The translations under genes were made by a program, and so were the position numbers. From assembly GCA_000440235.1 (NCBI GenBank), contig ALKQ01000016.1:1-64000 (forward strand): 64,000 nt of DNA, in the 5' to 3' direction. This DNA is from Streptococcus suis 10581 (GTDB lineage: Bacteria; Bacillota; Bacilli; Lactobacillales; Streptococcaceae). Shown piece after piece: positions 53,524 to 64,000 of this stretch; the stretch's first letter is position 1; the number at the start of each line of letters is the position of its first letter. Under the pieces are notes generated by a model. It made no database searches. It saw only the letters and a program-made list of their open reading frames with translations, and was not told where the DNA came from.

Positions 53524-53763
53524 TTATAATGCTTCCTCTAGTTCGTCTTCAGTAAAACCAAACATAAATTCTTCATCTTTGCCATTTGAGAACCAAATAT
53601 CAGCTGCTTCAAAAACACTTAGCGATTCTTCATCATATTCGTTATACTCATTTTCATCAGAACAATAGTTACAAATATACGTTTCTTCGTCCCAATAGCC
53701 AAAACTATCTTTAACTCTACTTAAACGATGCCCGCAGTCTGGACACATTGCAAATCGACTCAT
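53524..53763 (-). CDS. small zinc-ribbon-like acidic protein
   Basis: 79 residues with two CxxC pairs (MCPDCGHR and ICNYCSDE) forming a probable zinc ribbon, then a very acidic C-terminus (DEESLSVFEAADIW, DEEFMFGFTEDELEE). ATG 53763 with a GGAGGACC ribosome site. It starts 63 nt after ptsI in the same direction, so it may be the distal gene of the pts operon. Function unknown. Confidence 0.7.
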   Translation of the reverse strand: MSRFAMCPDCGHRLSRVKDSFGYWDEETYICNYCSDENEYNEYDEESLSVFEAADIWFSNGKDEEFMFGFTEDELEEAL

Positions 53764-53826
53764 AATGGTCCTCCCAAAAATAGAAAATAGTATTCAACAT
53801 TATTTCAAAAGATTATTATTCTTAAA

Positions 53827-55560
53827 TTAGTTGAAATCAACATACTCTTTTTGAAGTTCAAGAACTTCTTCTGCCGTTGCACATTCTGTCAAGGCACGGT
53901 GAGCATATTCTTCCATCTTAGCTGTATCAAGTTTCTTCATAAGGCTACGTGTACGAAGTACAGATGTTGCACTCATAGAGAACTCATCCAAGCCCATACC
54001 TACAAGAAGTGGAACAGCTTGTTGGTCACCAGCCATCTCACCACACATACCAGCCCATTTGCCTTCTGCGTGCGCAGCCTTGATAACATTGTTGATCAAG
54101 CGAAGGATTGATGGGTTATATGGTTGGTAGAGGTATGAAACCTGTTCATTCATACGGTCTGCAGCCATTGTGTACTGGATAAGGTCGTTTGTACCGATTG
54201 AGAAGAAGTCAACTTCTTTGGCAAATTGGTCTGCAAGCATTGCTGCTGCAGGGATTTCAATCATGATACCAACTTGGATATCATCCGCAACTGCTACACC
54301 TTCTGCCAACAAGTTGGCTTTTTCTTCTTCAAGGATTGCTTTTGCTGCACGGAATTCAGTCAACAAGGCAACCATTGGGAACATGATACGAAGTTTACCA
54401 TGTACTGATGAACGAAGAAGGGCACGCAACTGAGTACGGAACATTTGGTTACCAGTCTCAGAAATAGAGATACGAAGGGCGCGGAAACCTAGGAATGGGT
54501 TCATTTCGTGCGGAAGGTCGAAGTAAGGAAGTTCCTTATCACCACCAATATCCATTGTACGAACCACAACAGGCTTGCCGTTCATACCTTCAAGAACAGC
54601 CTTGTAAGCTTCGTATTGCTCATCTTCAGTTGGGAAGTCTTGTGAGTCCATGTACAAGAATTCTGTACGGTAAAGACCAACAGCTTCTGCACCGTTATCA
54701 TTTACACCTTCAACGTCTTTCGGTGTACCGATATTTGCTGCCAATTCAAAGTGTTTGCCATCAGCTGTAACAGTTTGAGCATCTTTCAAAAGTGCCCACT
54801 CAGCTTTTTGTTTAGCATAGGCTTCACCAGCTGCTTTAAATTCTGCAATCACTTCTTCAGAAGGGTTGATAACAACCTCACCTGTGATACCGTTAACAGC
54901 GAGGACATCGCCGTCTTTCACAATTTCAGTAATGTTATTAGTACCTAATACAGCAGCAATTTCAAGTGTACGAGCCATGATAGCTGAGTGGCTTGTACGA
55001 CCACCGATGTTTGTTACAAAGGCTTTTACAAACTGTTTGTTCAATTGTGCTGTATCTGAAGGTGTCAAGTCATGTGCGATAACGATTGACTCTTCATCAA
55101 TTGTCGCAGGGTTTGGCAAACGAACGCCAAGCAAGTGAGCTAGGACACGTTTTGCAACGTCGCGGATATCTGCTGCACGCTCTTGCATGTATGGGTTATC
55201 TTCCATACCTTCAAAAATAGCGATGAACATATCCGTTACTTCTTTCAAACCAGTCTCAGCATTTGTTTTCTTAGCACGAATAGTTTCCTTAATTTGACCA
55301 ATCATTTCTGGGTCAGCAAGAACCATCAAGTGTGCATCAAATACGGCTGCGGCCTCTTCACCTAGGCTAGCTACTGCGTTCTCACGAATAAGAGAAAGCT
55401 CGTTTTGAGATGCTGCAAGAGCTGCATCCAAACGAGCTTCTTCTGCATTTGTATCTTCAACTGTAACAGTTTCGAAGGACAAATCTGGCTGAACGAGTAG
55501 ATATGCCTTAGCAACAGCAACACCATCTGATGCTGCGATTCCTTTAAGCATTTCTGTCAT
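53827..55560 (-). CDS. ptsI: PTS enzyme I (phosphoenolpyruvate-protein phosphotransferase)
   Basis: First phosphotransfer step of all PTS sugar uptake: PEP to enzyme I to HPr. Starting at ATG 55560 gives 577 residues, the standard length; a 23-codon upstream extension runs over ptsH. The phospho-His is in [12 protein letters not shown] (about 189), and the PEP-binding barrel has the catalytic Cys in GMCGEMAGD. It begins 4 nt after the ptsH stop. Confidence 0.97.
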   Translation of the reverse strand: MTEMLKGIAASDGVAVAKAYLLVQPDLSFETVTVEDTNAEEARLDAALAASQNELSLIRENAVASLGEEAAAVFDAHLMVLADPEMIGQIKETIRAKKTNAETGLKEVTDMFIAIFEGMEDNPYMQERAADIRDVAKRVLAHLLGVRLPNPATIDEESIVIAHDLTPSDTAQLNKQFVKAFVTNIGGRTSHSAIMARTLEIAAVLGTNNITEIVKDGDVLAVNGITGEVVINPSEEVIAEFKAAGEAYAKQKAEWALLKDAQTVTADGKHFELAANIGTPKDVEGVNDNGAEAVGLYRTEFLYMDSQDFPTEDEQYEAYKAVLEGMNGKPVVVRTMDIGGDKELPYFDLPHEMNPFLGFRALRISISETGNQMFRTQLRALLRSSVHGKLRIMFPMVALLTEFRAAKAILEEEKANLLAEGVAVADDIQVGIMIEIPAAAMLADQFAKEVDFFSIGTNDLIQYTMAADRMNEQVSYLYQPYNPSILRLINNVIKAAHAEGKWAGMCGEMAGDQQAVPLLVGMGLDEFSMSATSVLRTRSLMKKLDTAKMEEYAHRALTECATAEEVLELQKEYVDFN

Positions 55561-55564
55561 ATTC

Positions 55565-55828
55565 TTATGCCAATCCTTCTTTTTCCATTGTTTCAGTGAT
55601 AGCTGCGATTGCGTCGTCAGCATCAGCACCTTCAGCAGAGATTGTTACGTCAGCGCCTTGACCAACACCAAGACTCATAACACCCATGATAGATTTAAGG
55701 TTAACTGATTTTTCTTTGTAGTTCAAAGTGATGTCTGAAGCAAATTTACTAGCTGTTTGTACAAGCAAAGTTGCTGGACGTGCGTGAATACCTGTTTCTG
55801 CCACAATGTGGAAATCTTTTGAAGCCAT
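55565..55828 (-). CDS. ptsH: PTS phosphocarrier protein HPr
   Basis: 87-residue phosphocarrier. His15 (GIHARP) accepts phosphate from enzyme I and Ser46 (LKSIMGV) is the HPr-kinase site that makes it the CcpA corepressor. Strong GGAG ribosome site; highly biased codons. Promoter at 55893-55921. Confidence 0.98.
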   Translation of the reverse strand: MASKDFHIVAETGIHARPATLLVQTASKFASDITLNYKEKSVNLKSIMGVMSLGVGQGADVTISAEGADADDAIAAITETMEKEGLA

Positions 55829-55892
55829 AGTTGGATTCTCCTTTGTTTTTTCAAAAATTGTAGGTTAGCAAATGATAACCCTTACAAAGGAC

Positions 55893-55921
55893 ATTATACC
55901 ACTTTTTGAAATCATTTTCAA
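55893..55921 (-). promoter_or_regulatory. ptsHI promoter with cre-like sequence
   Basis: TTGAAA (55916-55921), 17-nt spacer, TATAAT (55893-55898) with TGG extension. TTGAAAATGATTTCA across the -35 and spacer fits the cre consensus with one mismatch (T for the central C). Confidence 0.7.
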
Positions 55922-55985
55922 GATTTTTTTACCTTTCTTTCATGTTTCCGTCATAAAAAGAGAGGTTCATTTTACTTTTTCTTCA

Positions 55986-57167
55986 TTAAATAGAATCTAT
56001 TAGAACTTCTGAAAATTGACTAGTAGATTGATGAGCAACGTCCAAAATTTTAGCAAAATCAAGCGTAACATTTTTATTTATAAAAGCGTCTTCCAAGGCC
56101 TGAATAATTAAAGCAGCTGCTTCTTTCCAGCCAATATATTCCAACATCATACAAGCCGAAAGCAAGAGGGAACATGGATTAGCCAAATCCTTTCCGGCAA
56201 TATCGGGAGCAGTTCCATGTGTCGCTTCAAAGATAGCATGACCTGTCTGATAATTAATGTTAGCACCCGGTGAGATGCCTATTCCTCCGACCTGAGCCGC
56301 AAGGGCATCTGATGCATAATCTCCATTTAGATTTGTAAGAGCAACCACCTGGAAGTTTTCCGGCGCCAATAAAATCTGCTGTAGAAAGTTATCCGCAATA
56401 ATGTCATTTACTACCAAAGTCCCCTCTGCAAGTTCTGTAGCAAATTCTTCTTTCGCCAATTCATAACCCCACTTGCGGAAACCGCCTTCTGTAAACTTTT
56501 GAATATTTCCCTTATGAACTAAGGTCACTATCTTCAATTGATGTTCTAGGGCATATTCTATTGCAGAGCGAATGAGGCGTTTACTCCCTTCTTCCGAAAT
56601 CGGTTTGATACCAATACTTGAAGATTCTGGAAAACGGATATTTACCACTCCCATTTCTTCTTGTAAAAAGGAAATGACTTTGGCAACTTCATCTGAACCA
56701 GCCTCCCATTCAATACCTGCATAAATATCTTCTGTATTTTCACGAAAAATAGTAATATCCGTCTTTTCAGGCTCTTTCAGCGGACTTGGCACTCCCTTAA
56801 AATAGCGAATCGGACGCACACAGGCATACAAATCTAATTCTTGACGAAGTGCAACATTAAGAGAACGATGACCTTTCCCAATCGGCGTCCCCAAGGGACC
56901 TTTGATTGCAACTAAATGCTCACGGATTATTTCCAGTGTCTCATTCGGCAAAGAAGTTCCTATTAATTCATAAGCCTTTTCTCCTGCCAAAACCTCCCTC
57001 CACTGAATAGAACGTTGACCTGCATAGGCTTTTTTCACTGCAGCATCAATAACTTTTTGACTGACTGACCAAATATCCCTACCAATACCATCTCCTTCAA
57101 TATAGGGAATAACGGGACAATCTGGGACAATTAACCGTCCCTCTCTCATCAGGATTTTTTCTGCCAT
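55986..57167 (-). CDS. icd: isocitrate dehydrogenase (NADP-dependent type)
   Basis: Oxidative decarboxylation of isocitrate to 2-oxoglutarate. 393 residues, somewhat shorter than the 415-425 of typical bacterial enzymes. Substrate loop around [30 protein letters not shown] region (phospho-site Ser in GHRSLN), metal Asp in [17 protein letters not shown], and the [12 protein letters not shown] motif. Last of acnA-citZ-icd, 2 nt after citZ. Role: glutamate carbon skeleton supply, as no other TCA genes are present here. Confidence 0.95.
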   Translation of the reverse strand: MAEKILMREGRLIVPDCPVIPYIEGDGIGRDIWSVSQKVIDAAVKKAYAGQRSIQWREVLAGEKAYELIGTSLPNETLEIIREHLVAIKGPLGTPIGKGHRSLNVALRQELDLYACVRPIRYFKGVPSPLKEPEKTDITIFRENTEDIYAGIEWEAGSDEVAKVISFLQEEMGVVNIRFPESSSIGIKPISEEGSKRLIRSAIEYALEHQLKIVTLVHKGNIQKFTEGGFRKWGYELAKEEFATELAEGTLVVNDIIADNFLQQILLAPENFQVVALTNLNGDYASDALAAQVGGIGISPGANINYQTGHAIFEATHGTAPDIAGKDLANPCSLLLSACMMLEYIGWKEAAALIIQALEDAFINKNVTLDFAKILDVAHQSTSQFSEVLIDSI

Positions 57168-57169
57168 AT

Positions 57170-58288
57170 TTACCTCTTTCCAATCGGGATGTAAGCCAAA
57201 TTCCTACCACCTAAGTAGGAAGAGCGCGGACGAATCAATTTATTATTTTTCCGTTGTTCCTGGACATGCGCAATCCACCCCGCCATACGGCTCATTGCAA
57301 AAATCAATGTAAAAATATCACTATCAATACCTAGTACATGGTAAACTGTCGCCGAATAAAAATCTACGTTTGGAATTAAACCTTTTTTGTTTTTAATAAA
57401 GCTCTCTACTTCCTCTGACAATCTATAAAACGCTTCATCGTCTGTTCCGAATGTCAAATCACGCGCCATCTCCTTCAAATACTCTTGACGAGGATCAACC
57501 GTTTTATAGACTCGATGGCCAAATCCCATAATTTTTTCCTTCGAATCCAGCTTCTTCTGCAAATATCTCTCGGTATCACCACTCTCGCGAATAGCCAGCA
57601 ACATGTCAAACACTCGTTCATTTGCACCACCATGCAATGAGCCTTTCAGAGTCCCAATTGCCGTGGTAACACAAGAATATAAATCCGTTAACGTTGATGC
57701 CGTGACACGCGCAGCAAAAGTAGACGCATTCAATTCATGATCAGCATGAAGCACCAAAGCTTTGTTAAACGCTTTGATTTGTAAATCACTCGGCTCCTCA
57801 CCATTCAGCATATAAAGAAAATTCGCCGCAAAACCCAGATCAGACCGCGGTTCAATTGGAACCAATCCACGTCTCAAACGAGCAAATGTTGCAATAATCG
57901 TCGGAACCTTGGCCATAATCTGAATAGATTGTTCATACAAAGCTTCTAACGAATTCTCTTCAGCGTGTACATTATATACTCCAAGGAGAGATACTGTCGA
58001 ACGCAACACGCTCATAGGATGCAAATGTCGCCGTGATTGAATCAGAATACATTGCTCTACCGCATCTGAAATCGCATATTCTTTTCGCAGGCTTTTCTCA
58101 AAATAATTTAATTCAATCTGAGTTGGCAAATGCAGGTTCCACAGAAGATAGATGACTTCCTCAAAAGAAGCGTTATTCTCCATCAATTCAGCAATGTCAT
58201 ACCCTGCATAGGACAAGCGGTCATTTTCAATTGCACTGATTCGCGTATCACAGGCAATCGCATCTTTTAACCCATTCGTTTCTGTCAT
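57170..58288 (-). CDS. citZ: citrate synthase
   Basis: Condenses oxaloacetate and acetyl-CoA. 372 residues, matching the short Gram-positive dimeric type. Catalytic His in SLHGGANE and MGFGHRVYK, and Asp near the C-terminus (IPNVDFYSA). Start overlaps acnA by 4 nt (ATGA) and the gene runs into icd. Confidence 0.96.
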   Translation of the reverse strand: MTETNGLKDAIACDTRISAIENDRLSYAGYDIAELMENNASFEEVIYLLWNLHLPTQIELNYFEKSLRKEYAISDAVEQCILIQSRRHLHPMSVLRSTVSLLGVYNVHAEENSLEALYEQSIQIMAKVPTIIATFARLRRGLVPIEPRSDLGFAANFLYMLNGEEPSDLQIKAFNKALVLHADHELNASTFAARVTASTLTDLYSCVTTAIGTLKGSLHGGANERVFDMLLAIRESGDTERYLQKKLDSKEKIMGFGHRVYKTVDPRQEYLKEMARDLTFGTDDEAFYRLSEEVESFIKNKKGLIPNVDFYSATVYHVLGIDSDIFTLIFAMSRMAGWIAHVQEQRKNNKLIRPRSSYLGGRNLAYIPIGKR

Positions 58289-60954
58289 ACCTTTCCTCCT
58301 AGTTTCTTTCTTACTACCATAGGTAAAATACCTCCGTGGCGATAATAACGAATATCCGCTTCTGCATCAAACCGCACGAGAGCTTGAAACTCCTTTGTAA
58401 CATCGTCTGTTTGCGCATGGACTGTTACAATTTGACCAACACCGACATCTTCTGGCAAGTCGATTGTATAGCTTTCATGTCCAGTCAAGCCAAGACTTTC
58501 TGCCGACTGACCTTCTAAAAATTGTAAAGGAAGAACCCCCATCATCACTAAATTTGAACGGTGAATCCGCTCAAATGACTCAGCAAGAACAGCCTTCACA
58601 CCAAGTAAACTTGAACCTTTGGCTGCCCAGTCACGGCTTGACCCCATCCCATAGTCTTTACCAGCAATAACAATACTACCGACACCAGCTTCCTTATATC
58701 TCATAGCCGCATCATAGATTGGAAGAATCTCATCGCCAACTCTTGTCCAACCACCAATTTTTCCAGCTGCCAGCTCATTCTTTATACGAATATTTGCAAA
58801 AGTCCCACGCATCATGACTTCGTGATTTCCACGACGACTTCCATAAGAATTAAAATCCTTATAAACAATGCCATTCTCTTCGAGATAACGAGCGGCTGGA
58901 CTCAATCGTGCAATATTCCCTGCAGGGGAAATATGATCTGTCGTTACAGAATCGCCAAATTTAGCCAAAACAGATAAATTTTCCAGTGGTTTTATGGATA
59001 AATCTGCCTGCATGTTGTCAAAATAGGGCGGATTTTGAATATAGGTTGAAGAAGAATTCCAATTGTAATTCTTCTCTGTCTTTGTTTCAATCGCATTCCA
59101 AGCCTGACTATCTGTAAATACCTGTTGGTATTCTTCCTTATAAAGGTCACGAGTCACATAACGCTCAATGTAGTCATCTACCTCCTCGCGACTTGGCATA
59201 ATGTCCGCAAGGTAGACAGCTTGTTGCTTCTCATCATACCCCAGCGGATCCCTTGTTAAATCTACATTCATATTTCCTGCAATAGCATAGGCAACAACAA
59301 GCGGTGGACTCGCTAAGAAATTAGCTTTTACCAATGGATTAATCCGGCCTTCAAAGTTACGATTTCCAGATAATACCGCAGAAACCAATAAATCTTCTTC
59401 CTTAATCGCCTCCGCTACTTCAGGACGCAGATCACCTGAGTTACCGATACAAGTTGTACAACCATAACCAACCAAATTGAACCCTAAAGCATCTAGATAG
59501 GTCTGCAAACCTGATTTTTTCAAATAGCCAGTCACTACTTTTGAGCCTGGTGCCAATGACGTCTTGACCGTCTTAGAAACTGCCAAACCTTTTTCTACCG
59601 CATTTTTTGCCAGTAATCCTGCTGCCAAAAGGACATACGGATTGGAGGTATTTGTACACGAGGTAATCGCCGCAATAGCAACATGACCTGTTTGAATTTG
59701 CTCATCTCCTTCAGCATACTTAACCGTGGCTGTTTTATCTAACTCTGCTTCCTCCAAACCAAATCCACGCACACCTACTTCACGTATTAAACTAGCCTGA
59801 AACTCTGCTTTTGCATCTGTTAATTCTATCAAATCCTGTGGTCTTTTAGGACCAGAAATAGATGGGACTACTGTTGATAAATCCAATTCTAAAACCTTGC
59901 TATAAGACGGAAAACGTTCAGCATCATAGAATAAATAATTAGCCTTGGTATAGGCTTCTGTCAACTCCACGTGCTCCTCCGAACGGTTGGTCAATCTCAT
60001 ATAATGTAAAGTTTCTCCATCGATCGGGAAATAGCCACAAGTCGCACCGTATTCTGGAGCCATATTGGAAACAGTTGCTCGATCCGCTAATGTAAGAGAA
60101 GATAAACCTGGTCCAAAAAATTCGACAAACTTCCCAACTACATTTTCCTGACGTAGAAGTTGAGTGACCTTAAGCGCCAAATCCGTTGCAGTGGCAACCT
60201 TAGGCAATTGCCCAACTAGGCGAACACCAATCACCTCAGGAACGGGAAAATAGGATGCTTCACCCAACATTGCAGCTTCCGCCTCAATACCACCTACACC
60301 CCAACCAAGTACACCAATACCGTTAATCATGGTCGTATGACTGTCTGTACCAAACATAGAATCTGGATAAAGCAAACCATCCTTGTTGATAATAACATCG
60401 CTTAGAAATTCAATGTTTACCTGATGGATAATTCCTGTCGCTGGAGGCACAGCGCGATAATTTTCAAAGGAATTCTCTGCCCATTTCAGAAATTCATAAC
60501 GCTCATTATTTCTTTCGAACTCTAAGGCAATATTTTTCTCCAGAGCATCTTCAGTCCCAAAAAAATCAACTTGAACAGAGTGGTCGATGACTAAATCCAC
60601 TGGAATTTCCGGGTTAATCAATTCAGGGTTTCCACCTGCTTTCACCACCGCATCACGCATGGAGGCTAAATCTACCACAACAGGAACACCTGTAAAATCT
60701 TGCAAAATAACACGACTAGGTTTAAAAGGAATTTCTCCTTTAGGAGAGGCAGCCTGATAATGAAGCAACTCCATTATGTGATTTTTTGTAACATCCAAAC
60801 CATCTTCTTTTCTTAAAAGACTTTCTAATAAAATACGAATAGTATAGGGAAGTGAATGAATATCCACTTTTTCTTCCATTGAAATCGAATTCAATGCATA
60901 ATATGAATATTCTCTCCCTTTATGAAACAAGCGTTTTCTATGTGATTTTTCCAT
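58285..60954 (-). CDS. acnA: aconitate hydratase A
   Basis: Converts citrate to isocitrate; a [4Fe-4S] enzyme that can also act as an iron-responsive RNA-binding protein. 889 residues, full length. Cluster cysteines in SCTNTSNP and GCTTCIGN, with the C-terminal swivel domain ([10 protein letters not shown]). ATG 60954 with a GAAAGAGG ribosome site. The upstream sequence contains a TGC TATACT extended -10. First of a three-gene partial-TCA operon divergent from nrdHE. Confidence 0.96.
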   Translation of the reverse strand: MEKSHRKRLFHKGREYSYYALNSISMEEKVDIHSLPYTIRILLESLLRKEDGLDVTKNHIMELLHYQAASPKGEIPFKPSRVILQDFTGVPVVVDLASMRDAVVKAGGNPELINPEIPVDLVIDHSVQVDFFGTEDALEKNIALEFERNNERYEFLKWAENSFENYRAVPPATGIIHQVNIEFLSDVIINKDGLLYPDSMFGTDSHTTMINGIGVLGWGVGGIEAEAAMLGEASYFPVPEVIGVRLVGQLPKVATATDLALKVTQLLRQENVVGKFVEFFGPGLSSLTLADRATVSNMAPEYGATCGYFPIDGETLHYMRLTNRSEEHVELTEAYTKANYLFYDAERFPSYSKVLELDLSTVVPSISGPKRPQDLIELTDAKAEFQASLIREVGVRGFGLEEAELDKTATVKYAEGDEQIQTGHVAIAAITSCTNTSNPYVLLAAGLLAKNAVEKGLAVSKTVKTSLAPGSKVVTGYLKKSGLQTYLDALGFNLVGYGCTTCIGNSGDLRPEVAEAIKEEDLLVSAVLSGNRNFEGRINPLVKANFLASPPLVVAYAIAGNMNVDLTRDPLGYDEKQQAVYLADIMPSREEVDDYIERYVTRDLYKEEYQQVFTDSQAWNAIETKTEKNYNWNSSSTYIQNPPYFDNMQADLSIKPLENLSVLAKFGDSVTTDHISPAGNIARLSPAARYLEENGIVYKDFNSYGSRRGNHEVMMRGTFANIRIKNELAAGKIGGWTRVGDEILPIYDAAMRYKEAGVGSIVIAGKDYGMGSSRDWAAKGSSLLGVKAVLAESFERIHRSNLVMMGVLPLQFLEGQSAESLGLTGHESYTIDLPEDVGVGQIVTVHAQTDDVTKEFQALVRFDAEADIRYYRHGGILPMVVRKKLGGKV

Positions 60955-61188
60955 ATTTTATAACCTCTTTCGGCATTATTGAATAGTATAGCACAAAAGG
61001 TAATATATATTCAATACATGTATCACTATAAATGTTATATTTTGTAACATCGTATATTTCCTTAAAAATATTACGACATTTGTAAAAAAGCTGATTTATA
61101 CTTTACCGAGAGATTGTTAAGGTTATCAAACTAAATAAAAACAGCTATGTAAACGCTATTTTTCGACTTGGCAGCATTGGACGGATGT

Positions 61189-61232
61189 ACAATATATGGT
61201 GTCTTATAAAAATATTGTGCACTATATTTTGT
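61189..61232 (+). promoter_or_regulatory. pair of NrdR boxes
   Basis: Box 1 (61189-61202) is, on the opposite strand, ACACCATATATTGT; box 2 (61219-61232) is GCACTATATTTTGT. Against ACACWATATVTTGT they have one and two mismatches. They start 30 bp apart, about three helix turns, as typical for NrdR-controlled ribonucleotide reductase promoters. Confidence 0.7.
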
Positions 61233-61253
61233 GATTTTAAACAAACTTCCTTC

Positions 61254-61282
61254 TTGACTTTAACCTTAAAATCTTGTATCCT
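61254..61282 (+). promoter_or_regulatory. nrdHE promoter
   Basis: TTGACT (61254-61259), 17-nt spacer, TATCCT (61277-61282), about 22 nt downstream of the second NrdR box. Confidence 0.7.
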
Positions 61283-61317
61283 AGATTGGTGAATTTAATC
61301 AATAAAGGAGAAATAGA

Positions 61318-61536
61318 ATGGTTACTATTTATTCGAAAAACGATTGTGTACAATGCAAGATGAGCAAGAAATTTCTTGACCAACACAATGTAGCCTATAC
61401 TGAAATCAACTTAGACGAACAACCAGAATACATCGAACATGTGAAAAGCCTCGGTTTCTCAGCCGCACCTGTTATCGAAACTGAAAATGATGTTTTCTCA
61501 GGTTTTCAACCAGGAAAACTAAAAGCCTTGGTTTAA
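61318..61536 (+). CDS. nrdH: NrdH glutaredoxin-like redoxin
   Basis: 72-residue electron donor for class Ib ribonucleotide reductase. Redox motif CVQC (residues 11-14) and the NrdH-specific FSGFQPGKL. ATG after AAAGGAG. 32 nt upstream of nrdE. Confidence 0.95.
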   Translation: MVTIYSKNDCVQCKMSKKFLDQHNVAYTEINLDEQPEYIEHVKSLGFSAAPVIETENDVFSGFQPGKLKALV

Positions 61537-61568
61537 CTCCCTACTGTTTATAGAAAGAGATTGCGACT

Positions 61569-63728
61569 ATGAGTTTGAAAGAATTAGGCGATGTGTCCTA
61601 CTTCCGTTTGAATAACGAAATCAACCGCCCTGTTAATGGGCAAATCCCACTCCACAAGGACCAAGAAGCGGTTAAGGCCTTCTTTAAAGAAAACGTCCTT
61701 CCAAATACCAAGCAATTTGATAGTATTTTAGACAAGATTGCTTATCTATTAGAAGAAAATTACCTCGAAAAAGAGTTTTTGGACCAATACAGTCCAGAAT
61801 TTATCATCAAAATTGATCAATTCTTGAAAGACCAAAATTTCCGCTTCAAGTCTTTCATGGCAGCCTACAAGTTTTACAACCAGTATGCCCTCAAAACCAA
61901 CGACGGTGCCTACTACTTGGAAAGCATGGAAGACCGTGTTCTCTTCAACGCCTTGTATTTTGCTGAGGGCGACGAAGAATTAGCACTAAACCTGGCCAAC
62001 GAAATGATTCATCTTCGTTACCAGCCAGCAACACCGTCTTTCCTCAACGCAGGCCGTGCCCGTCGTGGTGAGTTGGTATCGTGTTTCCTCATTCAAGTCA
62101 CTGACGATATGAACTCGATTGGACGTTCTATCAACTCTGCTCTGCAATTGTCCCGTATCGGTGGTGGCGTCGGTATCTCCCTTAGCAACTTGCGTGAGGC
62201 AGGTGCTCCAATCAAGGGCTATGAGGGGGCGGCTTCTGGGGTTGTTCCTGTTATGAAACTCTTCGAAGACAGCTTCTCCTATTCTAACCAGCTTGGGCAA
62301 CGCCAAGGGGCTGGTGTCGTTTATCTTGATGTTTTCCACCCAGATATTATTTCCTTCCTTTCGACTAAGAAAGAAAATGCCGATGAGAAAGTTCGTGTGA
62401 AGACCTTATCACTCGGTATTACCGTTCCTGATAAATTCTACGAATTGGCACGTAAAAACGAAGATATGTACCTCTTCAGCCCATACTCAGTTGAGTTGGA
62501 ATACGGTGTCCCTTACAGCTACCTTGACATCACAGAAAAATACGATGAATTGGTAGCAAACCCACGCATTCGTAAGACAAAAATCAAGGCACGTGACCTA
62601 GAAACAGAGATTTCTAAACTCCAACAAGAGTCTGGTTATCCTTATGTCATCAACATCGATACTGCCAACCGCAGCAATCCTGTTGACGGCAAGATTATCA
62701 TGTCCAACCTTTGTTCAGAGATTCTTCAAGTCCAAACACCAAGCGTGATCAACGACTCTCAAGAATACTTGACCATGGGAACAGATGTGTCATGTAACCT
62801 TGGCTCAACCAACATTGTCAACCTGATGAAATCGCCTGACTTTGGCCGTTCTGTCCGTACCATGACTCGTGCCCTGACCTACGTAACTGACCACTCGCAC
62901 ATTTCTGCGGTACCTTCTATCGAGGCTGGAAATGAGCGCGCGCATTCAATCGGTCTTGGTGCAATGGGACTTCACTCATACTTGGCACAAAACTTGATCG
63001 ACTACGGATCAAAAACAGCTGTGGAATTTACCAACATCTACTTCATGCTCCTCAACTACTGGACCTTGGTAGAATCAAATAACATTGCCCGTGAACGCAA
63101 GGCGACCTTCCACAACTATGACAAATCAAAATACGCGGACGGTACTTATTTCGACAAATATGTGACAGGTGATTACCAACCACAATCTGACCGTGTCAAA
63201 GAACTCTTTGAAGGAATTTTCATTCCAAGCGGACAAGATTGGGCTGACCTCCGTGAGAAAGTCATGGCAGATGGTCTTTACCACCAAAACCGCCTAGCTG
63301 TTGCACCAAATGGTTCTATCAGCTACATTAACGATGTTTCCGCTTCTATTCACCCAATCACACAACGGATTGAGGAACGCCAAGAGAAGAAAATTGGTAA
63401 AATCTACTATCCAGCAGCTGGTTTGGCAACTGAAACCATTCCATTCTACAAGTCTGCCTACGATATGGATATGCGCAAGGTCATCGATGTCTACGCTGCT
63501 GCGACTGAGCACGTTGACCAAGGTTTGTCCCTCACCCTCTTCCTTCGCAGCGAGCTTCCAAAAGAACTCTACGAATGGAAAACAGAGAACAAACAAACCA
63601 CCCGTGACCTCTCTATCCTTCGTAACTACGCCTTCAACAAAGGTATCAAGTCTATCTACTACATCCGTACCTTTACCGATGACGGCGAAGAAGTCGGCGC
63701 AAACCAATGTGAAAGTTGTGTGATTTGA
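61569..63728 (+). CDS. nrdE: class Ib ribonucleotide reductase alpha subunit
   Basis: Catalytic subunit reducing ribonucleoside diphosphates. 719 residues, full length. Active-site cysteines in ELVSCFLIQV and the NLCSEILQV motif, radical-relay region NGSISYINDVSASI, and the C-terminal shuttle CESC. Receives electrons from NrdH. The tyrosyl-radical partner NrdF is not seen in the 270 bp that follow; an unknown gene begins there instead. Confidence 0.96.
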   Translation: MSLKELGDVSYFRLNNEINRPVNGQIPLHKDQEAVKAFFKENVLPNTKQFDSILDKIAYLLEENYLEKEFLDQYSPEFIIKIDQFLKDQNFRFKSFMAAYKFYNQYALKTNDGAYYLESMEDRVLFNALYFAEGDEELALNLANEMIHLRYQPATPSFLNAGRARRGELVSCFLIQVTDDMNSIGRSINSALQLSRIGGGVGISLSNLREAGAPIKGYEGAASGVVPVMKLFEDSFSYSNQLGQRQGAGVVYLDVFHPDIISFLSTKKENADEKVRVKTLSLGITVPDKFYELARKNEDMYLFSPYSVELEYGVPYSYLDITEKYDELVANPRIRKTKIKARDLETEISKLQQESGYPYVINIDTANRSNPVDGKIIMSNLCSEILQVQTPSVINDSQEYLTMGTDVSCNLGSTNIVNLMKSPDFGRSVRTMTRALTYVTDHSHISAVPSIEAGNERAHSIGLGAMGLHSYLAQNLIDYGSKTAVEFTNIYFMLLNYWTLVESNNIARERKATFHNYDKSKYADGTYFDKYVTGDYQPQSDRVKELFEGIFIPSGQDWADLREKVMADGLYHQNRLAVAPNGSISYINDVSASIHPITQRIEERQEKKIGKIYYPAAGLATETIPFYKSAYDMDMRKVIDVYAAATEHVDQGLSLTLFLRSELPKELYEWKTENKQTTRDLSILRNYAFNKGIKSIYYIRTFTDDGEEVGANQCESCVI

Positions 63729-63753
63729 TTTTTGTTATTTAAAAGGAAATATT

Positions 63754-64000
63754 ATGAACAAAATTAAATATTTGTTGGTAGAATCAACTCGGATATTGAA
63801 ATCGGTAAAATGGGACTATGCAAAAATGGCTCAACTCGTAAAACTATGGGGAGGTCCAAAAAAAGCAGCCTTAGCTTTTGCTACGATTACCGCAACCATA
63901 GCTTCCGTAGTAACCCTCAGTTTTCAAAAGTTATTCAAAAATTTTATGTCAAGGTTAACTCCTAAAAAATCCAATAAAGATAGCGACCAAAATGAAATTG
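63754..64000 (+). CDS. unknown membrane protein, 5' part (continues beyond window)
   Basis: ATG 63754 with AAAAGGAAA 6 nt upstream; no stop before the window end (82 codons). Reads MNKIKYLLVESTRILKSVKW, then a Gly-Pro turn, one hydrophobic segment (about residues 43-63, AALAFATITATIASVV) and a basic/hydrophilic stretch. No family recognised. It sits directly after nrdE where nrdF would be expected, 25 nt downstream. Confidence 0.6.
   Translation, partial: MNKIKYLLVESTRILKSVKWDYAKMAQLVKLWGGPKKAALAFATITATIASVVTLSFQKLFKNFMSRLTPKKSNKDSDQNEI

Larger units (their letters stand above)
60955..61317. promoter_or_regulatory. divergent regulatory region acnA / nrdH
   Basis: 363 bp without a gene. The minus side carries an acnA extended -10 (TGC TATACT near 60986). 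The plus side carries two NrdR-box-like sequences and the nrdH promoter, listed separately. The middle (61000-61180) is AT-rich with nothing I can assign. Confidence 0.6.

Noticed and set aside
63301..63723. 140-codon frame inside nrdE
   Set aside because: Out-of-frame shadow; the nrdE frame is intact through its CESC end.

Overview
The window is a 64 kb piece of a low-GC Firmicutes chromosome, clearly a Streptococcus. It carries gyrA next to the housekeeping sortase srtA, divergent ldh, the CiaRH two-component system with near-canonical CiaR sequence, a two-pstB phosphate operon, and the block nrdE-nrdH / acn-citZ-icd / ptsH-ptsI. I recall a similar arrangement in S. mutans. The overall gene content looks most like the S. 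suis group, but the species is an inference.

Layout. 1-570: right end of an ISL3-family insertion sequence. 633-5590: srtA and gyrA (minus), ldh (plus), a DHFR-like reductase (minus). 5640-5950: non-coding stretch with hairpins and repeated copies of a 25-bp terminator-like unit. 5947-13752: one long minus-strand nucleoside salvage operon (methyltransferase, pdp, deoC, cdd, nucleoside-binding lipoprotein, ABC ATPase, two permeases) behind a strong promoter with a candidate CcpA site. 13861-15088: coaA and rpsT. 15343-19410: transglutaminase-like lipoprotein, ciaH, ciaR and a secreted Gly/Pro/Gln repeat protein with a candidate CiaR site. 19560-24509: pstS-C-A-B-B-phoU. 24647-30307: RNA methyltransferase, inositol-monophosphatase family protein, UPF0223, Spx, potassium channel, ribF, truB. 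30319-35293: accessory-looking cluster (DUF438/DUF1858, alpha/beta hydrolase with a probable frameshift, nucleotidyltransferase, DUF2130, a frameshifted SRPBCC gene). 35487-45466: HAD phosphatase, pepT, AEC transporter, a PadR-HAAS-DUF4097 operon, MarR/DUF1304, ThrE-type exporter, manganese-type CDF exporter. 45529-51019: amino-acid ABC transporter, glmS with two NagR-like operators, a signal-peptidase homologue lacking both catalytic residues, an SGNH hydrolase. 51104-53471: FAD oxidoreductase, then an IS200-type element with a broken transposase and about 490 bp of densely packed hairpins. 53524-64000: small zinc-ribbon protein, ptsI, ptsH, icd, citZ, acnA, nrdH, nrdE and the start of an unknown membrane protein.

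Most distinctive observations: (1) the hairpin array at 52291-52777, with nested and long-range pairing, beside a Y1 transposase remnant whose catalytic-tyrosine segment is replaced by another perfect hairpin; (2) four genes (methyltransferase 13752, truB 30030, ribF 29117, FAD oxidoreductase 51104) whose -10 hexamer lies 6-7 nt before the ATG with no Shine-Dalgarno sequence, predicting leaderless mRNAs; (3) a signal-peptidase-I-like protein without the Ser/Lys dyad; (4) glmS promoter bracketed by two identical operators; (5) a CiaR-like direct repeat in front of the repeat protein beside ciaRH.

All assignments come from reading the sequence and remembered family features; no database search or folding program was run. 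No tRNA, rRNA or CRISPR array was recognised.
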